Shown piece by piece: positions 23,819-32,837 of a stretch of DNA of 49,545 bases. Source of the stretch: an uncultured bacterium (lineage in GTDB: Bacteria > Verrucomicrobiota > Kiritimatiellia > RFP12 > UBA1067); NCBI GenBank assembly GCA_902801025.1, contig CADCGZ010000043.1:1-49545 (forward strand), read 5' to 3'. Position 1 is the stretch's first letter, and each line of letters starts with the position of its first letter. The notes beneath the pieces were generated by a model, which saw only the letters and a list, made by a program, of their open reading frames with translations, was not told the origin of the DNA and did not search any database. The position numbers were made by a program, and so were the translations under genes.

Positions 23819-24781
23819 TTACTTCGCGGGGCGAAGGATCATGTTCTTGAAGTCCGCGTCGGAGTGGTCGCCTTGGAGATAGATAGGCCCCGGCACGAAC
23901 TCGTTCGCGTCGATCGCGCCGCCAGTGATGCCGACGACAGGCGCGTCTTCGATAATCGTGACGCCGTTGAGGACGACGGTGAGATGGCGCTTGTAGAGCG
24001 TGACGGAGACATGCTGCCACTCGCCCGCAGGCTTCTCGGCGGCGACCTTCGGCACGACGCGGCCGTAGTAGGCGGCCATGTTGTGCTCGTTCACGGGCTG
24101 GCCGTAGCTGTCGAGCACCTGGCACTCGTAGCGGCCGCGGAGATACACGCCCGAGTTGGACTTCTTCGGCACGCGCACGTCGTACTCGAGGTTGAAGTCG
24201 TAGAAGTCGGCGCGCTTGGACATGAGGTTTGCGCCGCCGCCCGCCCAGGAGCCGTCGGGCTTGAGGCCGAGCTCGTTGGAAAGCACTCCATCCTTGAACT
24301 TCCAGCCGTTCTTGGCCTTCTCGTTCATAAGCTTCCAGCCGTCGAGACCGTCGGCAAGGAGGTCGATTGGCTCACCAAGTTTAGCGTCCTTCGTCGACGC
24401 AGGCTTGATGACGGGATTGCGCCAGCCCTCGACAGTCGTCTCGGGCTTGCCGTCCTTCTTGACGGTCGTCGCGACGAGCGCGTTGCCGTCGACAGTGCCC
24501 TCGAACTTGAAACCCCACGGATGGTCGAACGTGATCTTGTTGCCGTCGAGAACGACGTTCTTCATCGGAATCGGCGACGCCCAGCGCCAGAGGACGAGGG
24601 CCTGCGCCGCGCCGTTCGCATCACGCGAAACGATCATGTGGCCGGCGTTCATGCTCTCGTAACCGAGCTTGAGGCCCCAGTTGCCGACGACAGGATCCTT
24701 GGGATCGACGCCGAAATCGCAGGTGCAGCACCCAGCGAGGGCAAGCCCCGCCGCCAACGTAGAGAGAATTTTCGTGTTCAT
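23819..24781 (-). CDS. DUF1080-domain lipoprotein
   Basis: 320 residues from ATG 24781; upstream in-frame codons lie before the promoter. The N-terminus is a lipoprotein signal (TLAAGLALAGCC, lipobox LAGC). About residues 30-115 form a small beta domain (VVGNWGLKLGY, GTVDGNALVATTVKK). Residues about 130-320 are DUF1080: DLLADGLDGWKLMNEKAKN region, SNELGLKPDG, NSGVYLRGRYECQVLDSYG, EWQHVSVTLYKRHLTVVLNG and GPIYLQGDHSDADFKNM. The arrangement differs from the larger DUF1080 protein at 7049-8170. The family acts on keto-glycosides. Its partner here is a NodB-like deacetylase rather than a Gfo/Idh enzyme. The -10 box is 7 nt before the ATG. Confidence 0.9.
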   Translation of the reverse strand: MNTKILSTLAAGLALAGCCTCDFGVDPKDPVVGNWGLKLGYESMNAGHMIVSRDANGAAQALVLWRWASPIPMKNVVLDGNKITFDHPWGFKFEGTVDGNALVATTVKKDGKPETTVEGWRNPVIKPASTKDAKLGEPIDLLADGLDGWKLMNEKAKNGWKFKDGVLSNELGLKPDGSWAGGGANLMSKRADFYDFNLEYDVRVPKKSNSGVYLRGRYECQVLDSYGQPVNEHNMAAYYGRVVPKVAAEKPAGEWQHVSVTLYKRHLTVVLNGVTIIEDAPVVGITGGAIDANEFVPGPIYLQGDHSDADFKNMILRPAK

Positions 24782-24788
24782 GCGCACT

Positions 24789-24797
24789 ATTATACCA
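24789..24797 (-). promoter_or_regulatory. Extended -10 promoter of the DUF1080 lipoprotein/deacetylase operon
   Basis: TGGTATAAT with 7 nt before the ATG at 24781. Confidence 0.75.
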
Positions 24798-24873
24798 CAA
24801 AATCCGCAAACGGTCACCGACATAGGCGCCGGAGGTTCTTTTCGCCCGCAAGCAGATGTTTCGAGAGGCGTCA

Positions 24874-27800
24874 CTACACTACTTTCGAACGAAGACGCTC
24901 GAAGACGACATAGAGCACGGGGACGAAGGCAATGCCGAAAATCGTCGCGGCAAGCATTCCACAGCAGGCGCAGATTCCGATTCCGTGCATCGCGCCTGCG
25001 CCCGCTCCTCGCGCAAAGACGAGCGGTAGCACGCCAATCACGAAGCTCCACGCCGTCATCATGACAGCCCGATATCGGAGATCTGCGCCCTTTAGCGCCG
25101 CTTCCTGCGCGCTCGCCCCGTCAGCGCGCTCATGTTTCGAAAACTCCACCATCAGTATCGCGTTCTTCGCGGCAAGGCCGATGAGCATCACGCAGCCGAG
25201 CTGCGCGTAGACCGAAAGCGGCGTATGAGTTAGCCACAGCCCCACGAACGCGCCAAGGAGCGCGACTACGACAGAGAGCATCACGGGCGCGGGAATGGCC
25301 CAGCTCTCGTACTGCGCGGCGAGGAAGAGATACGCGAATACGAACGCCGCAACGACGAGCCACTTGAGCTTGCCCTCGTTCTCCTTCTCCTGGAGCTGCA
25401 CCGGTCCCCACTCGATCACGCACCCCTTCGGCTTCGGAGTCGACTCGATGAGCTTCATGAGCTCCGAGGACGGCACGCCCGGATTCGGCACGACAGAGAA
25501 CCACGCCGCAATCATCTTGTTGTACGCCATCGTCTCGCGCGTACCGCCGACATATTCGATGTTTCCGACGGACGAAAGCGGCACCGACTCCCCGTTCGGC
25601 GTCGGTATCCTGATTGCGAGCGCATCCTTCACCGACGCGCGGGAGTCGGGATCGTTCTGCAGCTTCACCTCGTAGACTCCGCCCTTGATGTTGAAGTCGT
25701 TGACATAGTACGAGGCGAGCTTGTTCTGAAGCGTCGCGAAAACGGTCTTCGGCGAAATCCCCAGCATCTCCGCCTTGCGGCGGTCGAGCTTGAGCTCGAG
25801 CTGCGGAGTGGAAGCCGTGAAGCCGTGAGCCGCCGACTTCACAAGCGGACTTTTCAAAAGCTCGTCGCGGAATGCGTCGACAGCCACCAAAAGCTCCTCC
25901 GGCTCCATGCCGTCCACGGAGCAGAAGTTGAAACCGACGCCGTTTCCGCCGCCAAGTCCGCGAATCGCCGCAGGCTGCGAGAACACCATCTCCGCCGCAT
26001 ATAGATCGGAAAGCGCGTCCTTGATCCTGTCCTGTATGTCGTCCGACGTCATCCCGCGCCCCTTTCGCCTGTCCCAGTGGTCGAGACGGAAGAGAATTCC
26101 CGCGAGGTTCTCGCCGGAGCCCCACATGTTGCACTTTCCACACGTCGACGAGATGGACTCGACTCCCGGAATCTTCGCCGCGCGCTCGTGTATCTCGTCG
26201 ACGAGCGCGATCGTGCGCTCCAGGGACTGGCCCTCCGAAAGCCGCAGGTTGAGCGTGATGTAGCCGCGGTCCTCCTCGGGGAGGAACGCCGTCGGGACCT
26301 TCCCCGTCGTCCACCAGAGCGCAAACGCGGCGAGCGCGAAGAGCGGCAGCGAGATGAAGAGCCGCCTCACGAACAGCCCGGCAACGCGCAGGTATCCGGC
26401 GCGGCACTTGTCGAGCGTCCAGTTGAACGGAAGGAACACGCGAGGTGGTTTTTCAGGCGGCGGTCTGAGGAGCGATGCGCAGAGAACCGGCGAAAGGACG
26501 AGCGCGACGAACGTGGAAAGGCAGAGCGCCACGCACATCGTGACTGCGAACTGCCTGTACATCATGCCCGCCATGCCGGGATAGAACGCGAGGGGCAAAT
26601 AGCACGAAAGAGTCACGAGAGTCGTCGCAATCAGAGCGCCTGTGATCTGCGTCATCGACTTCGCTGCGGCCTCCTTCGCGGAAAGGCCCTCGCGGCGCAT
26701 AAGCGACTGCGTGTTCTCCACGACGACGATCGCGTCGTCCACGAGCGAGCCGATGACGAGGATGAGCCCGAACATCGTGAGGACGTTGACCGTGAAGCCC
26801 GCGGCGCCGAGGAACGCGAACGATCCGATGAGCGAGATCGGTATCGCGAGCGCGGGCACGAACGTCGCGCGCCAGTCCTGGAGGAAGAGATACGTGATCG
26901 CGACAACGAGAAGAAGCGCGACGAGGAGCGTCTTCAGCGTCGCGCACAGAAAGACGCGCGTGAACGCCGTCGTGTCGTCCGCAAGCACACCTTCGACGCC
27001 CGCAGGCATGCGCCCAATCCACTTCTCGACCTCGGCCTTGACGCGCTTCGCGGTGGAGACGGCGTTCGCCTCCGGCGCCTTGTAGACCGAGAGAGACACG
27101 GCGGGCCTCTCGTTGAAGCGGGAGCGGACGGTGTACCCCTTCGCGCCGAGCTCGACGCGCGCGACATCCTTGACGAGCACCTGCGCTCCTGTCTCGGGAT
27201 TCGTCCTCACGACGATGTTCTCGAACTCCTCCTTTGTCTTGAGCCGACCCTTGACGTTGATCTTGAACGTGAGATGGCTGTTCGCGTACTCCGCTCCGAC
27301 CGTACCCGCCGCGGCCTGGACGTTCTGGGAGAGGATCGCGGACTTGAGCTCGTCGACGGAAATGCCGAGTCCCGCGAGCTTCACCGGATCGAGCCACACG
27401 CGCATCGCGTAGGTGCGTCCACCCGTCTCCACCTGCGCGACACCGTCGAGACGCGCCACCGCATCCGCGACCTGCTTCTCCACGAAGTTGGAGAGATCCA
27501 TCAAATCCATTTCGCGCCCGTCGGTCATGAACATGTACATGACCATGCGGTCCTCGGGCGACTTCTTCACCGTTATGCCGTTCTGCACCACCTCGGCAGG
27601 GAGCTTCGGCTCCGCGCGCTTGACGGCGTTCTGCACGTTGACGAGCGCCATGTCGGAGTTGGTCCCGGGGCGGAACGTGCAGTAGCAGTTGTAAAGCCCC
27701 TTGTTCGAACAGTTGGACTTGTAGTACCAGATGTCGTCCACGCCGTTGATCTGGTCCTCCATCACCTGTGCGACGGATCCGTTAAGCGCCTCCACGCCCG

Positions 27801-27990
27801 CGCCGGAGTAGTTCGCGGAGACGGTGATCGTGACAGGCGTTATGTGCGGATACTCCGAGACCGCCATTCTCGCGAGCGAGAACGCCCCGACGAGGACAAG
27901 CACAAGCGCCGCGACCCACGCCGTGACGGGACGCCGCAGGAAGATTCGCGACGGGCTCGGATAGCCCGCGAGAACGTCGTCCGCGCTCAC
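24874..27990 (-). CDS. RND-family efflux permease (AcrB/HAE1 type)
   Basis: 1038 residues, the usual RND length. N-terminal RRPVTAWVAALVLVLVGAFS helix, then the porter domain (SEYPHITPVTITVSANYSGA region; VNVQNAVKRAEPKLP), six-helix block with the proton-relay pair in GSLVDDAIVVVEN, second porter half and a second helix block (FAYLFLAAQYESW, GLAAKNAILMVEFSKHERADG). It pumps drugs or other hydrophobic compounds using the proton gradient. The start is GTG at 27990, overlapping the adaptor's stop by 4 nt (GTGA). No TolC-type outer membrane gene is adjacent; it may be supplied elsewhere. Substrate unknown. Confidence 0.95.
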   Translation of the reverse strand: MSADDVLAGYPSPSRIFLRRPVTAWVAALVLVLVGAFSLARMAVSEYPHITPVTITVSANYSGAGVEALNGSVAQVMEDQINGVDDIWYYKSNCSNKGLYNCYCTFRPGTNSDMALVNVQNAVKRAEPKLPAEVVQNGITVKKSPEDRMVMYMFMTDGREMDLMDLSNFVEKQVADAVARLDGVAQVETGGRTYAMRVWLDPVKLAGLGISVDELKSAILSQNVQAAAGTVGAEYANSHLTFKINVKGRLKTKEEFENIVVRTNPETGAQVLVKDVARVELGAKGYTVRSRFNERPAVSLSVYKAPEANAVSTAKRVKAEVEKWIGRMPAGVEGVLADDTTAFTRVFLCATLKTLLVALLLVVAITYLFLQDWRATFVPALAIPISLIGSFAFLGAAGFTVNVLTMFGLILVIGSLVDDAIVVVENTQSLMRREGLSAKEAAAKSMTQITGALIATTLVTLSCYLPLAFYPGMAGMMYRQFAVTMCVALCLSTFVALVLSPVLCASLLRPPPEKPPRVFLPFNWTLDKCRAGYLRVAGLFVRRLFISLPLFALAAFALWWTTGKVPTAFLPEEDRGYITLNLRLSEGQSLERTIALVDEIHERAAKIPGVESISSTCGKCNMWGSGENLAGILFRLDHWDRRKGRGMTSDDIQDRIKDALSDLYAAEMVFSQPAAIRGLGGGNGVGFNFCSVDGMEPEELLVAVDAFRDELLKSPLVKSAAHGFTASTPQLELKLDRRKAEMLGISPKTVFATLQNKLASYYVNDFNIKGGVYEVKLQNDPDSRASVKDALAIRIPTPNGESVPLSSVGNIEYVGGTRETMAYNKMIAAWFSVVPNPGVPSSELMKLIESTPKPKGCVIEWGPVQLQEKENEGKLKWLVVAAFVFAYLFLAAQYESWAIPAPVMLSVVVALLGAFVGLWLTHTPLSVYAQLGCVMLIGLAAKNAILMVEFSKHERADGASAQEAALKGADLRYRAVMMTAWSFVIGVLPLVFARGAGAGAMHGIGICACCGMLAATIFGIAFVPVLYVVFERLRSKVV

Positions 27991-29054
27991 TTCGCGGCCT
28001 CCACCGTCATCCCTCGGCGCACTTTGTGCGCTCCGTCCGCGACGACCCTCTCGCCCTTCTCAAGCCCCTTCTCGACAAACACGAAACCGCCGTCGAGCTC
28101 TCCGCGTGCGATGGAGCGCCGCTCGGCCTTGGAGTCTGCGCCGACAACCCAGACGTACGGGCCCTGCGTATCCTGCAGGACTGCGGACGCGGGAACGGCC
28201 GGACGCATCACTCCGTCCTTCGAGGCAAGCGTCACCGCGACCGTTCCGCCGGGAACGAGCGCGCGCGAGGCGTTCTCGAAAAGCGAATAGAGAGTGAGCG
28301 TGTCGGTAAAGGAGTCCGCCGCATTCTCGGCATACTCGATGACACCCTTCTCTCCGAGCGGGGTTCCATTCGCAAGCGAGACGGACATCTCCGCAGCATC
28401 GCGTCGCGCGGCCACGTCACCGCCGAACACGTCGAGCACCTCGCGGTTGGAGACGGAGAACCTGACGCGGATCGGCGAGAGCTGGATAATAGAGACGAGC
28501 GCGTCGCCGCCCGCCCTGACGTAGTTGCCCTTTGTCTTCGCGGTGGAGCCGATGCGTCCAGAAATCGGCGCGACTACCGTGCAGTGCTTGAGGTCGTCCC
28601 TGGCGGCGACGAGCTCGGCCTCGGCCGCCGCGAGCGCGGCACGCGAGGAGTCGCGCAGCGACTGCGCGTTGTCCGCCTCGTCCTGCGATACGGCGCGCCT
28701 CTCGACAAGCGCCATGTGGCGCGCGTAGGACAGCTCTGCGTAAGACGCCTTGGCCCTGCACTCCGCGACCTTCGCCTCCGCGTTCTTGACGGCCGCCTCG
28801 TACTTCACGCGGTCTATGCGGTAGAGCACATCTCCCGCCTTTACCTCCGCGCCGTTCGCGAAGCACACCTCGAGTATCTCGCCCGAGACCTGCGGCACGA
28901 CGTCAACCTGCGCGACGGGAACGACCCGTCCCGGATAGACGGCAGACTCGCGTTGCGGACGCTCCGCGACCTCGCACACGGGCAGCGTAACGCCTACCGC
29001 GGCAAATGCGCCGCACGCCGCGATCATCGAAAGACAAGACTTCAAACTTTGCAT
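27987..29054 (-). CDS. RND efflux periplasmic adaptor (membrane fusion protein)
   Basis: 355 residues from ATG 29054. The frame opens at 29063, but that codon overlaps the TGGTAAAAT -10 box, and ATG 29054 restores the 7-nt spacing seen at other promoters. Signal peptide (about 1-25). Barrel-sandwich halves ILEVCFANGAEVKAGDVLYRID and TVVAPISGRIGSTAKTKGNYV (key APISGRIG) flank an alpha-helical hairpin (about 95-155, AKASYAELSYARHMALVER region), followed by beta-barrel domains. It links the inner membrane pump to an outer membrane channel. Its stop overlaps the permease start, so both form one operon. Confidence 0.93.
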   Translation of the reverse strand: MQSLKSCLSMIAACGAFAAVGVTLPVCEVAERPQRESAVYPGRVVPVAQVDVVPQVSGEILEVCFANGAEVKAGDVLYRIDRVKYEAAVKNAEAKVAECRAKASYAELSYARHMALVERRAVSQDEADNAQSLRDSSRAALAAAEAELVAARDDLKHCTVVAPISGRIGSTAKTKGNYVRAGGDALVSIIQLSPIRVRFSVSNREVLDVFGGDVAARRDAAEMSVSLANGTPLGEKGVIEYAENAADSFTDTLTLYSLFENASRALVPGGTVAVTLASKDGVMRPAVPASAVLQDTQGPYVWVVGADSKAERRSIARGELDGGFVFVEKGLEKGERVVADGAHKVRRGMTVEAAK

Positions 29055-29061
29055 AAAGAAC

Positions 29062-29070
29062 ATTTTACCA
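29062..29070 (-). promoter_or_regulatory. Extended -10 promoter of the RND operon
   Basis: TGGTAAAAT, 7 nt before ATG 29054. A weak hairpin (GTCTG/CAGAC) between it and the tRNA may end the tRNA transcript. Confidence 0.55.
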
Positions 29071-29100
29071 AATAACCGTCTGAATTGAAACAGACTGGTG

Positions 29101-29176
29101 TGGTCGGACTGGCGGGGATCGGACCCGCGACCCCAACATTAAAAGTGTCGTGCTCTACCAACTGAGCTACAGTCCG
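29101..29176 (-). tRNA. trnK: tRNA-Lys (anticodon UUU)
   Basis: 76 nt including an encoded CCA end. Acceptor stem CGGACTG/CAGTCCG is perfect, D stem GCTC/GAGC, anticodon stem CGACA/TGTTG with a 7-nt loop CTTTTAA giving anticodon UUU, and T stem GCGGG/CCCGC. It lies between glgB and the RND operon on the same strand and has its own -10 box. Confidence 0.97.
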
Positions 29177-29194
29177 AGGTCTGAAGTGGCGGGT

Positions 29195-29203
29195 ATTATA
29201 TCA
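29195..29203 (-). promoter_or_regulatory. Extended -10 promoter of tRNA-Lys, overlapping the glgB stop codon
   Basis: TGATATAAT, where the TGA is the glgB stop codon (29203-29201). The mature tRNA begins 18 nt after the box, leaving a short 5' trailer of about a dozen bases. Confidence 0.7.
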
Positions 29204-31207
29204 AATCGTCCGCTTTAAGACAATCGCGGTCCGGGCAGGGAGATAGAGCTTTATCTGCTGCACGAGCTCCCCGCGGTCGAGGACAAGCGACGGAGAATAC
29301 GTCATCCCAGGCATGATGCGCCCCTGGCCGTCGAACCTCGGCTCGTCGGTGTCGAAGACGTGCTTCCAGTCGGACGCCGGCGGCACTATCACGCCGTAGT
29401 CCTCGAACGACTTCACCGGATTGAAGTTGAAGACGAAGAGCAGGTCGCCGCGCACGAACGCAAGCACCTTGTCCGGCTCGTTTGCAACGAGCTTTGTCGG
29501 GATTGCGCTCGCGCCGCCGCCGAAGAGCGCACGCGACTTCTTCAGCTCCGAGAGCATCGTCTCGTCGAAGTCGGCGAGCCCCTTGAAGCGCAGGGATGGA
29601 TCGTCCCTCAGCGACCACAGGCGCCTGGCGTGATGGTAGCTCCAACCGTTCTCAGCGCGCGGGAAGTCGATCCACTCGGGGTGGCCGAACTCGTTGCCCA
29701 TGAAGTTGAGGTACGCGCCGCCGTTGAGCGCGGCTGTCGCGAGACGCGCCATCTTGTGAAGCGCTACCGCGCGGTCGGTCTCGATGCCGTGCTGGTCCTT
29801 GGCCATGCCAAAGTAGACAGCGGCGTCGGCAAGCTGGAAGAAAAACGTCTTGCCGCCGACAAGCGCCTGGTCGTGCGACTCGACGTAGGAGACGACCTTC
29901 TCCTCGGCGCGCTTGTTCGTGAGTTCCCAGAATATCCCCTCCATCGGCCAGTCGTCGTCGCGCACCTTCTCGGCGAGACGGAACCAGAAGTCCGGCTCGC
30001 CCATCGCCATGCGGTAGTCGAAGCCAATGCCGCAGTCCTTCGCAGGCGCGGCGACACCTGGCATTCCGGATACGTCTTCGGCTATTGAGATCGCACCTGG
30101 GTGGGACTCGTGGATGACGCGGTTCGCCATCTGGAGATACGCCCATGCGTCGTCGTCGACCGAACCGTTGAAGTACATGCCGTAGTTCGTGAACGCGTCG
30201 CCGAGACCATGGTCCCAGAAGAGCATCGAGGTAACGCCGTCGAAACGATAGCCGTCGAAACGGTACTCGTCGAGCCAGAATCGGCAGTTCGAAAGGAGGA
30301 AGTGGAGGACGTCGGTCTTGCCATAGTCGAAGCAGCGGCTGTCCCAGGCGCGGTGCCAGCCCTTCGCACCTGAATGGAAATACTGGTAGTCTGTTCCGTC
30401 AAAGAGCGAAAGACCGTCGCGCTCGTTCTTCACTGCATGCGAGTGGACGAGGTCCATGATGACGCGAAGCCCCATGCCGTGCGCGGTATCGACGAGTGAC
30501 TTTAGGTCGTCGGGCGTGCCGAAGCGCGAAGACGCGGCGAAGAAGGAGCTTACATGGTAGCCAAAGGAGCCGTAATAGGGATGCTCCATGATCGCCATGA
30601 GCTGAACGACGTTGTAGCCGGCCTTCTTGACGCGTGGAAGCACATTGTCGCGGAACTCCGCGTAGGTGTGGACTCTTTCTTCCTCGCCGCCCATGCCGAC
30701 ATGCGCCTCGTAGATGAACGGCGTCTTGAGCTTGGTCGAGGGAGCCGGATTGTGCCACTTGTACGTCGACTCGTAGACCTGGGCGCAGAAGAGGTTGGTC
30801 TCGGGATCCTGCACGACATAGCGCGCATACGCGGGGATTCGCTCGCCATGCCCCCCTTCCCAGCGCATTTCGAGGCGATAGTTGTCGCCGTTCTGGATAA
30901 GCCCTGCGGCTACCTTGCACTGCCAGACGTCGGTGTTCGGCAACCTGAAGCACTCGAAGCGAGGGTCGATCTTCCACTTGGAGAAGTCGCCCACGAGCCA
31001 CATGCTCGTCGCATTCGGCGCCCATTCGCGGAACACCCACCCGCGCTTCGTGCGATGAAGCCCGTAATATTCGTGCGCAGAGGCCCAGTCGGCAAGAGAG
31101 CACTTCCCCGCAGTAAGCTCGCCTGCTCGGTCGAACGCATGCTGCGCGCGCCCGCGTATCGCCGCCTCGAACGGCTTTAGGTATGGATCGTCGAGAAGTC
31201 TTGCCAT
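29201..31207 (-). CDS. glgB: 1,4-alpha-glucan branching enzyme (GH13, eukaryotic-like subfamily)
   Basis: 668 residues. An N-terminal helical segment and CBM48 (about 45-150, WVFREWAPNATSMWLVGDFS region) precede the GH13 barrel. Conserved regions: VIMDLVHSHAVKN, FDGYRFDGVTSM with the nucleophile Asp, SIAEDVSGMPG with the acid/base Glu, and YVESHDQALVGG with the transition-state Asp. The NEFGHPEWIDFPR and NGWSYHHARRLW motifs point to the eukaryotic-type branching enzymes (GH13_8) also found in some bacteria, rather than the E. coli GlgB type. It creates alpha-1,6 branches in glycogen. It starts 15 nt after the glgA stop; glgA-glgB form an operon. Confidence 0.93.
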   Translation of the reverse strand: MARLLDDPYLKPFEAAIRGRAQHAFDRAGELTAGKCSLADWASAHEYYGLHRTKRGWVFREWAPNATSMWLVGDFSKWKIDPRFECFRLPNTDVWQCKVAAGLIQNGDNYRLEMRWEGGHGERIPAYARYVVQDPETNLFCAQVYESTYKWHNPAPSTKLKTPFIYEAHVGMGGEEERVHTYAEFRDNVLPRVKKAGYNVVQLMAIMEHPYYGSFGYHVSSFFAASSRFGTPDDLKSLVDTAHGMGLRVIMDLVHSHAVKNERDGLSLFDGTDYQYFHSGAKGWHRAWDSRCFDYGKTDVLHFLLSNCRFWLDEYRFDGYRFDGVTSMLFWDHGLGDAFTNYGMYFNGSVDDDAWAYLQMANRVIHESHPGAISIAEDVSGMPGVAAPAKDCGIGFDYRMAMGEPDFWFRLAEKVRDDDWPMEGIFWELTNKRAEEKVVSYVESHDQALVGGKTFFFQLADAAVYFGMAKDQHGIETDRAVALHKMARLATAALNGGAYLNFMGNEFGHPEWIDFPRAENGWSYHHARRLWSLRDDPSLRFKGLADFDETMLSELKKSRALFGGGASAIPTKLVANEPDKVLAFVRGDLLFVFNFNPVKSFEDYGVIVPPASDWKHVFDTDEPRFDGQGRIMPGMTYSPSLVLDRGELVQQIKLYLPARTAIVLKRTI

Positions 31208-31222
31208 ATCGCCTCGTCCAGA

Positions 31223-32728
31223 TTACTCCGACGCTTCCTTCTTGACGAGCGGGCGGTCGAGCATCTGCTCGTAGAGCTTGATGTACTCCTTTGCGCATGC
31301 CTCGTGGTTGAAGCGGCGGCGAGACTCGGTCATGATGCGGGAAATCTCCCTCTCGCGGATTCCAGCTCCGGCGTGGAAGAAGTCCATCGCCTGATCCATC
31401 GCCCAGAAGAGGCCGTTGGAGTCGTAGTTGTCGAAGACGAAGCCATTGCCGGTCGAAGCCGCCGCGTCAAGCGGTTCCACCGTGTCGTGGAGACCGCCGG
31501 TGTTGTGCGCAATCGCGAGCGAGCCGTAAATCGGCGCCTGCATCTGGGGAAGGCCGCATGGCTCGAAGAGCGACGGCATGAGCGTGAAGTCGGACGCCGC
31601 GAAGCCGAGCGCCGAGAGACGCGCGTCGAAATTGTGGACTCCGAGGCGAGTATGGATGTCGTGGAAGTTCTGGATGTCCCAGAATGGCTGCTGGTACGGG
31701 CCGTTCGCAATGATCGCGAGCTGCGCGTCCGGATGCTTCTCGAGGAAACGATACGTGATGTCGGTGAGGAGCTGCGGGCCCTTCTGCACTGGGTCGAGGC
31801 GGCTCGGCCAGAAGAAGAGCGCCCTATCCGCGTTCTCTTCAAGCCCAAGCGCATGCTGGAGCGCGAGCTTGTTCTTGCGCTTCATCTCCGCATGGTTCTC
31901 AGGGCCATACCTAAACGGAATCTTCGCGTCCGTCTGCGGGTTGTCGGCAGAGTCGGGCGCGTTCAAAATGCCCGCCGCGCAGCCGGCGTTGTACTTGTTC
32001 CTGATCTCGTTCCTGATGGAATCGGGGATGAACGAGTGCCAGCCGTTGACGATCTCCTTCAGGAACGTGGGCGACACCGTGTTGATGAAGTGCGCGGCAA
32101 AGCATCCCGACGCCTGGAGGTCGATCATGTTGTTGTTGCGGCTCTCCTCGTAGTTGTAGGGGGGATATCCGTAGTAGAGGTTCATCCAGAACTCGGCCGC
32201 GTCGATGCCGGCGTCCTCGATCTGCGCGAGCGTCAGCTTCTGCGTGTGGATGTTGTGGACGGTGAAAAGGCAAGGAATCCCTTCGCGCCGCGCCGCCGCG
32301 GGAACGAGACCAGTCATCCAGTCATTGCAGTGGATGAGGTCGGGCTGCACGCGCGGGATGATGTTGTTTATCACTTCGCGCTGAAACGCGAGCGCGAGCT
32401 TGATGTTGCCGTCGCCACGCGAATACACAGTGTCGCGGTAGTAGAAGCAGCGGTCCTCGGCGAGATGGATGCGCTCGTCTGGGAGGTGGCTCTTGTACTT
32501 CCTCAGTTCGTCCGCAACGAGCTGGGCCGTCTCAACGTGGAACATGCGCCGGTAGTGCGGCAGCGCCACGTGCACGTCGGCGCCAAGCTGGTGCAGCGCC
32601 TGGACGAGAGACGCCGAAACGTCGGCCATGCCACCGGCTTTCGCGGACATCTTGCCCGCGAGGTTGCCCATTCCCTCCGGAAGATAAGTGATCTCCGGAG
32701 TGACAATCAAGATTCTTGGATTTTTCAT
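31223..32728 (-). CDS. glgA: Glycogen synthase (starch synthase-type, GT5)
   Basis: 501 residues from ATG 32728, preceded by AAGGAG; the frame runs much further upstream without a better start. It transfers glucose from ADP- or UDP-glucose to glycogen. The N-terminal Rossmann domain has ILIVTPEITYLP and the KxGG donor loop as KAGGMADVSASL; IHCNDWMTGLVP and FTVHNIHTQKL follow. The C-terminal domain shows FWPSRLDPVQKGPQLL and MPSLFEPCGLPQMQAPIYGSL, with the catalytic Glu in the EPCGL motif. Together with glgB it builds branched glycogen; glgC is not in this window. A -10 box lies 48 nt upstream, so this unit has a real leader. Confidence 0.93.
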   Translation of the reverse strand: MKNPRILIVTPEITYLPEGMGNLAGKMSAKAGGMADVSASLVQALHQLGADVHVALPHYRRMFHVETAQLVADELRKYKSHLPDERIHLAEDRCFYYRDTVYSRGDGNIKLALAFQREVINNIIPRVQPDLIHCNDWMTGLVPAAARREGIPCLFTVHNIHTQKLTLAQIEDAGIDAAEFWMNLYYGYPPYNYEESRNNNMIDLQASGCFAAHFINTVSPTFLKEIVNGWHSFIPDSIRNEIRNKYNAGCAAGILNAPDSADNPQTDAKIPFRYGPENHAEMKRKNKLALQHALGLEENADRALFFWPSRLDPVQKGPQLLTDITYRFLEKHPDAQLAIIANGPYQQPFWDIQNFHDIHTRLGVHNFDARLSALGFAASDFTLMPSLFEPCGLPQMQAPIYGSLAIAHNTGGLHDTVEPLDAAASTGNGFVFDNYDSNGLFWAMDQAMDFFHAGAGIREREISRIMTESRRRFNHEACAKEYIKLYEQMLDRPLVKKEASE

Positions 32729-32776
32729 CTGCTCCTTGCCATGCTGTATTTGGTATATTCCCGTCTTGCTGCGGAC

Positions 32777-32785
32777 ATTATACCA
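32777..32785 (-). promoter_or_regulatory. Extended -10 promoter of glgA-glgB
   Basis: TGGTATAAT, 48 nt before the glgA ATG; the longest leader among the recognised promoters. Confidence 0.65.
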
Positions 32786-32811
32786 AAAGCAGGCAAAAAG
32801 TGGAACAGGTA

Positions 32812-32837
32812 AAAAATGAAAAACCGCCCTCAGGCGG
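32812..32837 (-). terminator. Rho-independent terminator of the MATE gene
   Basis: Stem CCGCC/GGCGG with loop TGAG, followed on the minus strand by TTTTTCATTTTTT. The MATE stop codon TGA forms part of the loop. Confidence 0.75.

Noticed and set aside
26077..28290. 737-codon plus-strand open frame
   Set aside because: Antisense to the RND permease and adaptor, which carry clear family motifs; its Arg/Glu/His-rich composition is typical of a GC-rich shadow frame.
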